From a virus: a DNA stretch of 28,887 nt. The DNA lies in IMG/VR virus record IMGVR_UViG_3300024358_000646, positions 1 to 28,887 of that record; one strand, written 5' to 3'. Position 1 is the first letter of the stretch. Each line of letters begins with the position of its first letter. This document shows positions 7,529-14,595 of this stretch, in pieces. The position numbers and the translations under genes were made by a program. The notes below the pieces were generated by a model. The model did no database searches. It saw nothing but the letters and a program-made list of their open reading frames with translations, and was not told where the DNA came from.

Positions 7529-7543
7529 TCATTGGTTCGGAGT

Positions 7544-7555
7544 CGAATCGATTCG
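7544..7555. promoter_or_regulatory. 12-bp perfect palindrome, candidate XRE operator
   Basis: CGAATCGATTCG is its own reverse complement. It lies between the LexA box and the topoisomerase start, in the control region of an XRE repressor gene. Palindromes of this size are typical XRE operators. Binding by the product at 7168-7449 is inferred, and only one copy was noticed. Confidence 0.4.
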
Positions 7556-7571
7556 TCAGATGAGCCCCCAA

Positions 7572-9920
7572 ATGGCTGACCAGATCGTCATCACGGAGAA
7601 GACCAGCCAGGCGAAGGATGTTCGCGCGGCCGTCGGTGCCCGCTATGGCACCATCCTTCCGGCTGAAGGCCATTTGATCGACCTGCAGGAACCGGAGGAC
7701 GCGGACCCCGCGTGGAAACGCTGGACGCCGATCCTGCTAAGACCCGAAGGGCTCTACGGCACACGCCCCGCAGTGGGTGGCAACAAGGCTGCCAAGCTGG
7801 CGGCCATCAGGCAGGCTTTACGCTCGGCAAAGCGGGTGTGGCTAGCGACGGACTGCGACCGCGAGGGTCAGCTGATCGGTCAGGAGATCCTCGAACATTA
7901 TGGCTATCGCGGCGAGGTCATGCGGGTCCTGTTCACGGCTCAGGACTCCCAGACCATCCGCAACGCATTTAGTCAGGCGAAGCCCAACGCCGAGTACGCC
8001 CGGCTGTACGCCGCCGCCGTCGCGCGCCGGCAGGCCGATCAAATCTACAATCTCTCTCTTACCCGCACAGCGACCGTGATCCTGGGACAGGGTGCCCGAG
8101 GCGTGATCGGTGTCGGGCGCGTGAAGACGCCGACGCTGGCGATCGTTTGCAAGCGTGAGCTGGAGATCAGGAACTTCGTACCGGTGACGTATTTTGAAGT
8201 CGTCGCCACGGCAAAGGTCGCGAGCGGCGAGTTCAAGATGCGGTATGCACCGCAAGATCGCATCCTGAAGAAGGAAGTCGCCGACACCGTCGCATCAGCA
8301 GCCCAGGACTTCGAGGGCCCGCTCGCTGTGAAAGTCGAGGACAAGAAGCAAAGCCCGCCGAAACTGCATGATCTCCCCTCGCTACAAAAGCTCTGCTCGT
8401 CGCGGTTCGGCTGGTCGGCGGCCAAGACGCTGGAAGTCGCGCAGGAGCTTTATGATGGCCAGGGCAAGAAGATCATCACCTATCCCCGCGCCGAGGTCCG
8501 CTACCTTCCCGAGAGCCTGATCGCGGACGTGCCCAAGGTCGTCGCCGGACTGCAGGTCGGCCAATCATTCAAGGCCATTCCCGTACCCGATCCGCCGGTG
8601 ATCCGTCGCGGCGCAAGCGGGACGTTCTATGAGAAGGGGCTGGAAGGCGCCAGCCATCACGCCGTCATCCCCAACGTCAACATGGTCGATAGCCTGCGTG
8701 AGGTCTGGCCGCGGCTTTCGATCGACGAAAAGAAGCTGTTTGACGTCATCGCACGAGCCTATCTCGCCGCCCTCATGCCCGACTTCCGTTACCGGCAGAC
8801 GACCGCGACGCTCGACGTAAAGGGCTTCCCGTTCAAGGCGACCGGTCGCCAGCCCATCGATCTCGGATGGCGCGCGGCCTTCCCGGAATGGCAGCCGGCC
8901 GACGAAAAGGGTGATGGCGGGCAGCTCCTTCCTGCGATGCGCCACGGCGAGACCGCGCGATTGCACAATCCGACCGTCGAGACCAAGGAAACCAAGCCTC
9001 CTTCCCGCTACAGCGAGGGCACGCTGATCGAGGCGATGCAGAATGCCTGGCGTTTCGTGGACGACGAGGTACTGCGCGATCGCCTGAAGGAAGCCAAGGG
9101 CATCGGCACGCCAGCGACACGCGCCGAGATCATCGGCGGGCTGAAGAGGCAGGATTTTCTGGTCGCCCAAGGCAAGAACATCGTTCCTACCGAGACTGGG
9201 CTAAAACTGTTCGGCGTCCTGAAGCAGGCTGATCCCGCCCTGGTCGATCCCGGCGTGACGGCGCAGCTCGAGTGCCTCCTGGACGATGTTGTGGTCGGCA
9301 AGCAGGAGATGGTGAGCGCCATCGATGCCGTATGTGACGTGGCGCTGCGCATTATCGGCAAGCTGACACACGGTCCTGCGTCCGGCGGACCTCCATTGCT
9401 TGGTCCTGCACGCGGCGGCAGCGGCGGCGAACGTCCACCGACGCCGGCGATGAAACAGTTTGCCGTGGCACTTGCTCGTCAGAAAGGTGTCAGGCTCCCC
9501 GCCGGTTATGACACATCCGGTTCCATATGCCGTGCGTTCCTCGAGCAGCACGCCCCCAAGAAGGCCGGTGGAGAGACTGCACCAGCCCCTGCTTCCAGGG
9601 CGACAAGCCCCGCGCAAGGCTCGGGAGCCGAGGGCACTCGACCCGCCCGCAAGCGCCGCTGGGCCAAGGACTCGACGGCTCCTGCCCAGACGCCCACGAA
9701 AGCGGTGCGAGCCAAGAAGCACCGTAAGCCGATATTCGGTAACCCACCGGTAAAGGCGCCCGGCCTTCACCTGCGTGATGTCGGCCGCAATACTCCGCTC
9801 AGAATTCCTTACGGCAACAAGGAGGTCGCGCAAAAACTCGGGGCGCGTTACGGCGCCGATGGCTGGTACGCACCTCCCGGTGTCGATCTCTCAGCCTTCA
9901 AGGAGAACGGCTGGCTATGA
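7572..9920 (+). CDS. topB: DNA topoisomerase III (type IA) with C-terminal DUF5710-like module
   Basis: The product is 782 residues from ATG 7572; an ATG four codons earlier is equally possible. The Toprim domain opens with IVITEK (catalytic Glu) and contains DCDREGQLIG (D-x-D-x-E). The active-site tyrosine lies in ITYPRAEVRYLP near residue 303, where the usual form is TYPRTD or TYPRSD. After the core there are no four-Cys zinc fingers. Instead a segment starting TPAMKQFAVALARQKGV is followed by a Lys/Pro-rich linker and about 40 residues (RIPYGNKEVAQKLGARYG...WYAPPGVDL) resembling DUF5710. Such topoisomerases are common on plasmids and conjugative elements, where they help resolve replication or transfer intermediates. 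It heads the rightward operon. Confidence 0.9.
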   Translation: MADQIVITEKTSQAKDVRAAVGARYGTILPAEGHLIDLQEPEDADPAWKRWTPILLRPEGLYGTRPAVGGNKAAKLAAIRQALRSAKRVWLATDCDREGQLIGQEILEHYGYRGEVMRVLFTAQDSQTIRNAFSQAKPNAEYARLYAAAVARRQADQIYNLSLTRTATVILGQGARGVIGVGRVKTPTLAIVCKRELEIRNFVPVTYFEVVATAKVASGEFKMRYAPQDRILKKEVADTVASAAQDFEGPLAVKVEDKKQSPPKLHDLPSLQKLCSSRFGWSAAKTLEVAQELYDGQGKKIITYPRAEVRYLPESLIADVPKVVAGLQVGQSFKAIPVPDPPVIRRGASGTFYEKGLEGASHHAVIPNVNMVDSLREVWPRLSIDEKKLFDVIARAYLAALMPDFRYRQTTATLDVKGFPFKATGRQPIDLGWRAAFPEWQPADEKGDGGQLLPAMRHGETARLHNPTVETKETKPPSRYSEGTLIEAMQNAWRFVDDEVLRDRLKEAKGIGTPATRAEIIGGLKRQDFLVAQGKNIVPTETGLKLFGVLKQADPALVDPGVTAQLECLLDDVVVGKQEMVSAIDAVCDVALRIIGKLTHGPASGGPPLLGPARGGSGGERPPTPAMKQFAVALARQKGVRLPAGYDTSGSICRAFLEQHAPKKAGGETAPAPASRATSPAQGSGAEGTRPARKRRWAKDSTAPAQTPTKAVRAKKHRKPIFGNPPVKAPGLHLRDVGRNTPLRIPYGNKEVAQKLGARYGADGWYAPPGVDLSAFKENGWL

Positions 9921-10024
9921 TTTCCTGGCGTCTGCTTTCACGTTGCGGCCGACCGGTCGACGGTCGACACTCCATCGCGAAGGCAAGATGCGATGAACGC
10001 GCGACCGACCTGGAGAAGTGACGC

Positions 10025-10849
10025 GTGACCAACTACGTCGTGTTCGACCTGGAAACCGTCCCCGACCTCGTGATCGCCCGGCGGCTTCTTCGCCTCGACG
10101 CCAAGGTACCTGATGAGATCGTACGCCGCGCCATTGCCGAAAAGTATGCGCGCCCGGATCAGGATCCCGCCGAGATATTTCTGAAGGCGCCCTTCCATCG
10201 GGTGGTCTGCATCGGCGCCGTGTACGCCGAACGTGAGCACGACGGACCGTTCATGGTGCGCAGCCTCGGCGCTCGCCATATCGGCGACAAAGACGAAGCC
10301 AGGCTGATCGGTGACTTCATTGCGAGCTTGCCGCAGGAGCATGCCGGTAAAGGTCCCGTCCTCGTGAGCTTCAATGGGGGCGGCTTCGATCTGCCAGTCC
10401 TGCGCTATAGGGCGCTCGCTCACAGCATATCCATGCCGGCGATGTTCCGTGGGAGCAGTCGCGACTATTGGTACCGCTTCGGCTGGGATCACATCGATCT
10501 ATGCGACATGCTCTCCGGATTCGGCGCATCGTCGCGGCCAAGCCTCAACGAAATGGCTGCCCTCCTCGATGTTCCCGCAAAGCTCGACGGGATGAACGGG
10601 TCACAGGTCGAGGCCTTCGCGGCCGCCGGCCGCCTCGACGACATTGCCAGCTATTGTCTCGGTGACGTCATTACGACCTTCCGGCTGTTGCTGCGGTTTG
10701 CACTCGTCCGCGGTGAAATCGACGAAGGGATGCTGGCTCGATCCGAACACTTACTCGACGAAGCAATCGGGCGGGCGGCGAAGCAGCGTCCCCTGCTCTC
10801 GGCGATGCAACAGCCGTCGTCGAGGCCCGACGCGGGCGACCCGTCGTGA
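10025..10849 (+). CDS. 3'-5' exonuclease, DEDDy family (PolB-like predicted exonuclease)
   Basis: The start is a GTG with GGAGAAG upstream, giving 274 residues. Three DnaQ-fold exonuclease motifs are visible: FDLET with Asp8 and Glu10 (Exo I), FNGGGFDLPVL with Asp122 (Exo II), and YCLGD with Tyr210 and Asp214 (Exo III, the DEDDy form). The arrangement matches the predicted PolB-like exonuclease family (Pfam DNA_pol_B_exo2), which stands alone from any polymerase. It should degrade DNA 3'-5' with two metal ions. It lies 104 bases after topoisomerase III and overlaps the thermonuclease start by 4 bases (GTGA), so it belongs to the same operon. Confidence 0.85.
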   Translation: MTNYVVFDLETVPDLVIARRLLRLDAKVPDEIVRRAIAEKYARPDQDPAEIFLKAPFHRVVCIGAVYAEREHDGPFMVRSLGARHIGDKDEARLIGDFIASLPQEHAGKGPVLVSFNGGGFDLPVLRYRALAHSISMPAMFRGSSRDYWYRFGWDHIDLCDMLSGFGASSRPSLNEMAALLDVPAKLDGMNGSQVEAFAAAGRLDDIASYCLGDVITTFRLLLRFALVRGEIDEGMLARSEHLLDEAIGRAAKQRPLLSAMQQPSSRPDAGDPS

Positions 10850-11370
10850 CGTTAGCGCTGATCGTTCCCCATAGGCCCTGCGCGAAGCGATCGCTGTCGT
10901 TGCTGTGGTTCGTCTTCCTCACCCTGATCAGTTTGCCTGCACAGGCCGGAGAACCGATCGTGGGGACGGCCTCCGTCATCGACGGCGACACGGTCGAGAT
11001 CCATGGCACGCGCATCCGCCTGCATGGCATAGACGCGCCCGAGAGCCGCCAGGAGTGCGAACGACCGGACGACACTTCATGGCGCTGCGGACAACAGGCG
11101 GCACTCGCGCTGTCAGACCGTATTGGCCGCTCGACCGTCCGTTGCGAGCCTCATGGTCGCGATCGCTACGGACGCGTCATCGCCGTCTGTTTCAAGGGAA
11201 CCGAAGACCTCAATCGCTGGATGGTCGCAGCCGGCTGGGCCGTTGCTTACCGAAAGTACTCACTCGACTATGTCGACGAAGAAGAACGAGCGCATGCTGC
11301 CAAGCTCGGCATCTGGTCGGGGCGTTTTCAGATGCCCTGGGACTGGCGCTCAAGGGAGACGAGACATTGA
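10846..11370 (+). CDS. Secreted thermonuclease-like (SNase) nuclease
   Basis: This 174-residue protein starts at a GTG that overlaps the previous stop. Its N-terminus is basic then hydrophobic (LSLLWFVFLTLISLPAQA) and ends in AQA, a likely Sec signal peptide cut before GEP. The SNase domain follows: VIDGDTVEI, then RLHGIDAPE with the catalytic Arg and Glu, and GRDRYGRV with the second catalytic Arg. Several cysteines (QEC, WRC, VRC, AVC) suggest disulfides in the periplasm. Enzymes of this family cut DNA and RNA with calcium. Nearly identical layouts occur on alphaproteobacterial plasmids and islands; its job here, such as protecting the host from incoming DNA, is speculative. Confidence 0.85.
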   Translation: MTLALIVPHRPCAKRSLSLLWFVFLTLISLPAQAGEPIVGTASVIDGDTVEIHGTRIRLHGIDAPESRQECERPDDTSWRCGQQAALALSDRIGRSTVRCEPHGRDRYGRVIAVCFKGTEDLNRWMVAAGWAVAYRKYSLDYVDEEERAHAAKLGIWSGRFQMPWDWRSRETRH

Positions 11371-11933
11371 ATACTCTGCCGAAGCTGACTCTTCTTCTTT
11401 TGCTGCTGTCCACACTCGTCAGTGGCTGCACCGGAATTCCCGACGGCGTAGAGCCCGTTCGTCCCTTCGACATTCAACGCTACAAAGGCGAGTGGTTCGA
11501 GATCATGCGCCTCGACCACAGCTTCGAGCGCGGACTGACGAACGTGACCGCAACGTACACGTTGCGCAACGACGGCTCCGTAGCCGTTCTGAACAAGGGC
11601 TTTGACCGCAAGAGCTGCCGCTGGAAGGAAGCCGATGGTCGCGCCGTGTTCCAGGGCACGCCGGACACAGCCAGCCTCTCCGTGACCTTCTTCTGGCCGT
11701 TCGCCGGCGGCTACCATGTCGCAGCACTCGACCAACAGGATTACAGCTGGGCTCTGATTGCCGGCCCATCGAAGGACTATCTCTGGATCTTGGCGCGCCA
11801 GCCAGATCTCTCTGCCGATATCCGGAACAGTCTGGTCGACAAAGCGCGAAGCATGGGCTTCCCGGTCGATGAATTGATCCTGGTCGACCATGGCAAGCCG
11901 ACCTGCGCGTCCGATCAACCTCTCCCCAAGTGA
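11367..11933 (+). CDS. Lipocalin-family outer membrane lipoprotein (Blc-like)
   Basis: A TTG at 11367 overlaps the thermonuclease stop (TTGA) with AGGGAG just before it, giving 188 residues. The N-terminus is a lipoprotein signal: a Leu-rich stretch followed by LVSGC, the lipobox, so the mature protein starts at Cys. The lipocalin fold then shows its hallmark GxW as YKGEWFEI, followed by SFERGLTNVTATYTLR and a run of beta strands. Bacterial lipocalins bind lipids at the outer membrane and are often stress-induced. Its presence behind three DNA-processing genes is odd. Translational coupling indicates that it is made with them. Confidence 0.85.
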   Translation: MNTLPKLTLLLLLLSTLVSGCTGIPDGVEPVRPFDIQRYKGEWFEIMRLDHSFERGLTNVTATYTLRNDGSVAVLNKGFDRKSCRWKEADGRAVFQGTPDTASLSVTFFWPFAGGYHVAALDQQDYSWALIAGPSKDYLWILARQPDLSADIRNSLVDKARSMGFPVDELILVDHGKPTCASDQPLPK

Positions 11934-11990
11934 TTCTTGGCTCACCTCCGATTGGCTGATCGCGATTGTTTCAGTGACCAAAGCGCAGCC

Positions 11991-12023
11991 CGCGTAAACC
12001 CGCACAACACCGCGCAAACCCGC
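11991..12023. repeat. Imperfect 13-bp direct repeat, 20-base period
   Basis: CGCGTAAACCCGC (11991-12003) and CGCGCAAACCCGC (12011-12023) differ at one base and start 20 bases apart. They lie in the 166-base gap between the lipocalin gene and the recombinase block. The spacing of two helical turns would suit a regulator binding one face of DNA, or recombinase accessory sites. The role is unknown. Confidence 0.4.
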
Positions 12024-12099
12024 TTGCCACGGCCGACATGTTCCGGAGGCTAATTCTCTCGATAGATTGATCGCTCACGCATCCAGCGGCGCGATCACG

Positions 12100-12294
12100 A
12101 TGTCTCCTCTTCATCCCGACCAAATGTCCGCTGCCGACCGCCTCGCCGAACTCGGCCAGATCCTGGCCGCCGGCCTCGTCCGCCTTCATGCCCGGAAGTC
12201 CAGTCCACTATCTGCCGACCGGGGAGACAGTTCGGTCGACTTCCCGCCCGACCGAAGCAGTCATGCCGACACCCTCACACGGAGAACGGCATGA
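12100..12294 (+). CDS. Small conserved-looking protein of the DUF2924/recombinase block
   Basis: This 64-residue protein has a helical start (DRLAELGQILAAGLVRLHARKSS) and an Asp/Ser/Pro-rich end. It overlaps the DUF2924 start by 4 bases (ATGA), the strongest sign that it is translated. Small proteins with an AE/LGxILAAGLxRLxAR-like helix often precede DUF2924 genes in alphaproteobacteria; that is recalled from general knowledge, not checked. An ATG at 12124 is an alternative start. Neither has a strong ribosome binding site. No function is known. Confidence 0.6.
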   Translation: MSPLHPDQMSAADRLAELGQILAAGLVRLHARKSSPLSADRGDSSVDFPPDRSSHADTLTRRTA

Positions 12295-12743
12295 AGGATC
12301 ACGACACGGTATTGGCGCGCATCGCGGCCTTGAAGACGACGCCGACCACGAAGCTGAAGGAGCAGTGGACGGCGCTCTTCAACACTCCGCCCCCGCCCTA
12401 CAACCGGCGCTTCCTGGAAAGCCGGTTGGCCTACCGGATCCAGGAGCTGGCCTACGGCGGCCTGAAGCCCGAGACAGTGCGCCGGCTGGAGCAGCTGGGC
12501 GAACAGCTGGATGGTGGCAACATTGCCGTGCGCCGGGTGCGAGGCAGCGACATCCCCATCGCCGGTACCCGGTTGGTCCGAGAGTACCAGGGCGTTGAGC
12601 ACACCGTCACGGTGATGGCTGACGGCTACGAGTGGCAGGGCCGGCCCTACAAGTCGCTCTCGGCCATCGCCCGGGCGATCACCGGCACCCGATGGAACGG
12701 GCTGCTCTTCTTCGGCCTCAAGAACCGGCGGGCTGCCGCATGA
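12291..12743 (+). CDS. DUF2924 domain protein
   Basis: This 150-residue protein matches DUF2924 along its length. The landmarks are LKEQWTALFNTPPPPYNRRFLESRLAYRIQELAYGGL near residues 22-58, a middle GTRLVREYQGVEHTVTV strand pair, and the closing YKSLSAIARAITGTRWNGLLFFGL. That C-terminal portion resembles a small DNA-binding or RAMA-like fold. DUF2924 genes are habitually found directly upstream of large serine recombinases in alphaproteobacteria. The gene overlaps both neighbours by 4 bases, so the three are co-translated. A role as recombination directionality or accessory factor is a guess. Confidence 0.88.
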   Translation: MKDHDTVLARIAALKTTPTTKLKEQWTALFNTPPPPYNRRFLESRLAYRIQELAYGGLKPETVRRLEQLGEQLDGGNIAVRRVRGSDIPIAGTRLVREYQGVEHTVTVMADGYEWQGRPYKSLSAIARAITGTRWNGLLFFGLKNRRAAA

Positions 12744-14044
12744 AGAAGCCGATCGTCCGCAAGCTCCGCTGCGCCGTGTACACCCGTAAGTCGACCGAGG
12801 AAGGGCTCGACATGGAGTTCAACAGTCTCGATGCCCAGCGCGAGGCCTGCAGCGCCTACATTGCCAGCCAGCGGTCCGAGGGCTGGGTCGAACTGGCCGA
12901 TCCGTACGATGATGGCGGTTTCTCGGGTGGCACGCTCGAGAGACCGGCACTGCGGCGGCTGATGGCCGACATCGAAGCGGGCCGCGTTGATGTCGTAGTC
13001 GTCTACAAAATTGACCGGCTCAGCCGCGCGCTGATGGATTTTGCCCGGCTGGTCGAGGTGTTCGACCGGTGCGGTGTTACCTTCGTCTCCGTCACTCAGT
13101 CCTTCAACACGACCACCAGCATGGGGCGGCTGACGCTAAACGTGCTGCTCTCCTTCGCGCAGTTCGAGCGCGAAGTGATCGGCGAGCGCATTCGCGACAA
13201 GGTCGCCGCCTCCCGCAGGCGTGGCATGTGGATGGGTGGGTTCGTGCCCATGGGCTACCGGGTCGAGAACCGCAAGCTGGTCGTCCACGAGCCCGAGGCT
13301 GCGGTCATCCGCCGAATCTTCGAGCGCTTCCTGAAGGTCGGCTCCGCCACGGTGCTCGCCCGGCAACTCCGTGCCGAGGATGTCCGTAGCCATCGAGGGC
13401 GGGTCGTCGACAAGGGAGCGCTGTACCGGATCCTCCGCAACCGGGTGTATGTCGGGCTGGCCGTCCACAAGGGCGTGGCTTACCCCGGCGAGCACGCCGC
13501 AATCATCAACCAGACGCTCTGGGACAAGGTGCAGTCGATCCTGCAGGAGAGCCCCCGGGTCCGGGGCTGCCGGGCTCGGGCCGCCACCCCAGCGCTCCTC
13601 AAGGGGCTGCTGTTTGGCCCTACAGGCCGCGCCATGAGCCCGACGCACACTCGCAAGCATGGCAAGCTCTATCGCTACTACGCCTGCCAGGCTGCCCTGA
13701 AGGGCGAGGCAGAGTCGTCACCCATCCGGCGGGTCTCGGCGGCTGCCATCGAGGCTGCGGTCATCGACCAGCTGCGGGCTCTGCTACGGTCCCCTGAGGT
13801 CGTCGTGGCGACCTGGCGGGCTGCCGAGCCTCAAGCCGACGGACTGTCGGTAGGGCTGGTGCGGGAGGCCCTAGAGCGTCTCGATCCGCTCTGGGAGGAA
13901 CTCTTCCCCGCCGAGCAGACCCGCATCGTCCAGCTGCTGATCCAGCGCATCGACCTCAAGACAGACGGGCTAGAACTGCAGCTACGAACCCAGGGGCTCG
14001 GCCACGTGGTCCAGCAACTGGGCGATCTCCGGAGGGCTGCCTGA
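12740..14044 (+). CDS. Large serine recombinase
   Basis: The ATG at 12740 overlaps the DUF2924 stop and gives 434 residues; the longer open frame reaching back to 12632 is shadow. The resolvase domain opens with YTRKSTEEG, placing the catalytic serine at residue 18. It continues with VYKIDRLSRALMDF (the conserved DRLSR) and the long helix ERIRDKVAASRRRGMWMGG. A recombinase domain follows (VRSHRGR...YRILRNRVYVGL). The zinc-ribbon region is degenerate (GLLFGPTGRAM without the usual C-x2-C). Such enzymes integrate or excise elements at attachment sites. It may mobilise this block or a larger island; no att pair could be defined here. Confidence 0.9.
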   Translation: MKKPIVRKLRCAVYTRKSTEEGLDMEFNSLDAQREACSAYIASQRSEGWVELADPYDDGGFSGGTLERPALRRLMADIEAGRVDVVVVYKIDRLSRALMDFARLVEVFDRCGVTFVSVTQSFNTTTSMGRLTLNVLLSFAQFEREVIGERIRDKVAASRRRGMWMGGFVPMGYRVENRKLVVHEPEAAVIRRIFERFLKVGSATVLARQLRAEDVRSHRGRVVDKGALYRILRNRVYVGLAVHKGVAYPGEHAAIINQTLWDKVQSILQESPRVRGCRARAATPALLKGLLFGPTGRAMSPTHTRKHGKLYRYYACQAALKGEAESSPIRRVSAAAIEAAVIDQLRALLRSPEVVVATWRAAEPQADGLSVGLVREALERLDPLWEELFPAEQTRIVQLLIQRIDLKTDGLELQLRTQGLGHVVQQLGDLRRAA

Positions 14045-14439
14045 TGCCGCGGCAAGAACCCGCCGTCGTGACCATCAAGGTGCCCTTTGCCGTGCGCAAG
14101 CGGGGTGGCCGGAAGCTGGTCCTGGCGCCAGACGGTGCGCCGGTGCCGCCCTCGGCCCCACACATCGACAGCACGCTCGTGAAGGCCATCGCCCGGGCAT
14201 TCCGCTGGCAGAAGATGCTGGAGACCGGCCGGTACGCGACCATTAAGGAGATCGCCAAGGCCGAGAGGATCAACCCGTCCTATGTCAGTCGGGTGTTGAG
14301 GCTGACGCTGCTGGCGCCGGCGACGGTGGAGGCCATACTTGATGGGAGGGCTGATCAAGCGCCGACGCTCGCGGAGGCGATGGGGGGGGTGTTTCCGGTC
14401 ATTTGGGCGAGGCAGCGACGACAGCTTCCTGGTCGGTAG
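14044..14439 (+). CDS. Small HTH protein of the recombinase block
   Basis: The start overlaps the recombinase stop by one base (TGATG), giving 131 residues. An HTH lies around residues 60-88: YATIKEIAKAERINPSYVSRVLRLTLLAP, which resembles the KorB/ParB-type motif. It is followed by VEAILDGRADQAPTL and FPVIWARQRRQL. Homologous small HTH proteins commonly close the DUF2924-recombinase block. It may regulate the recombinase operon or act in the excision complex. The stretch near the end contains an eight-G run (about 14382-14389), a spot where length changes would shift the frame. Confidence 0.78.
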   Translation: MPRQEPAVVTIKVPFAVRKRGGRKLVLAPDGAPVPPSAPHIDSTLVKAIARAFRWQKMLETGRYATIKEIAKAERINPSYVSRVLRLTLLAPATVEAILDGRADQAPTLAEAMGGVFPVIWARQRRQLPGR

Positions 14440-14477
14440 AGAAGTTTCCGCGTGGAATGTGCCGACCGCGCCCCGAT

Positions 14478-14560
14478 CCGGAGCCCCCGCTCCGGTGGCC
14501 AGGCGAGGACATGCTGATGGTCTTGGTCATAATGGCTCCACCTTCTCAAGAGTTGGAGCC
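14478..14560. other. Two short hairpins between convergent genes
   Basis: CCGGAGC (14478-14484) pairs with GCTCCGG (14489-14495) around a CCCC loop. GGCTCCA (14534-14540) pairs with TGGAGCC (14554-14560). They lie in the 156-base gap between the HTH gene and the leftward M15-like gene, where both transcripts should end. Neither has a T run, so they are not clear intrinsic terminators. Confidence 0.35.
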
Positions 14561-14595
14561 TCCGCCCATTCCTAGCAGTTCAGCGTACGGATCAA

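Noticed and set aside
10905-11366. Fusion of the lipocalin to a 150-residue upstream part
   Set aside because: That part is the thermonuclease gene in another frame; the TTG with AGGGAG and a lipobox fits a lipoprotein start.
12632-12739. Longer recombinase start inside the DUF2924 gene
   Set aside because: The ATG at 12740 overlaps the DUF2924 stop and starts a standard resolvase N-terminus; the extension is shadow.
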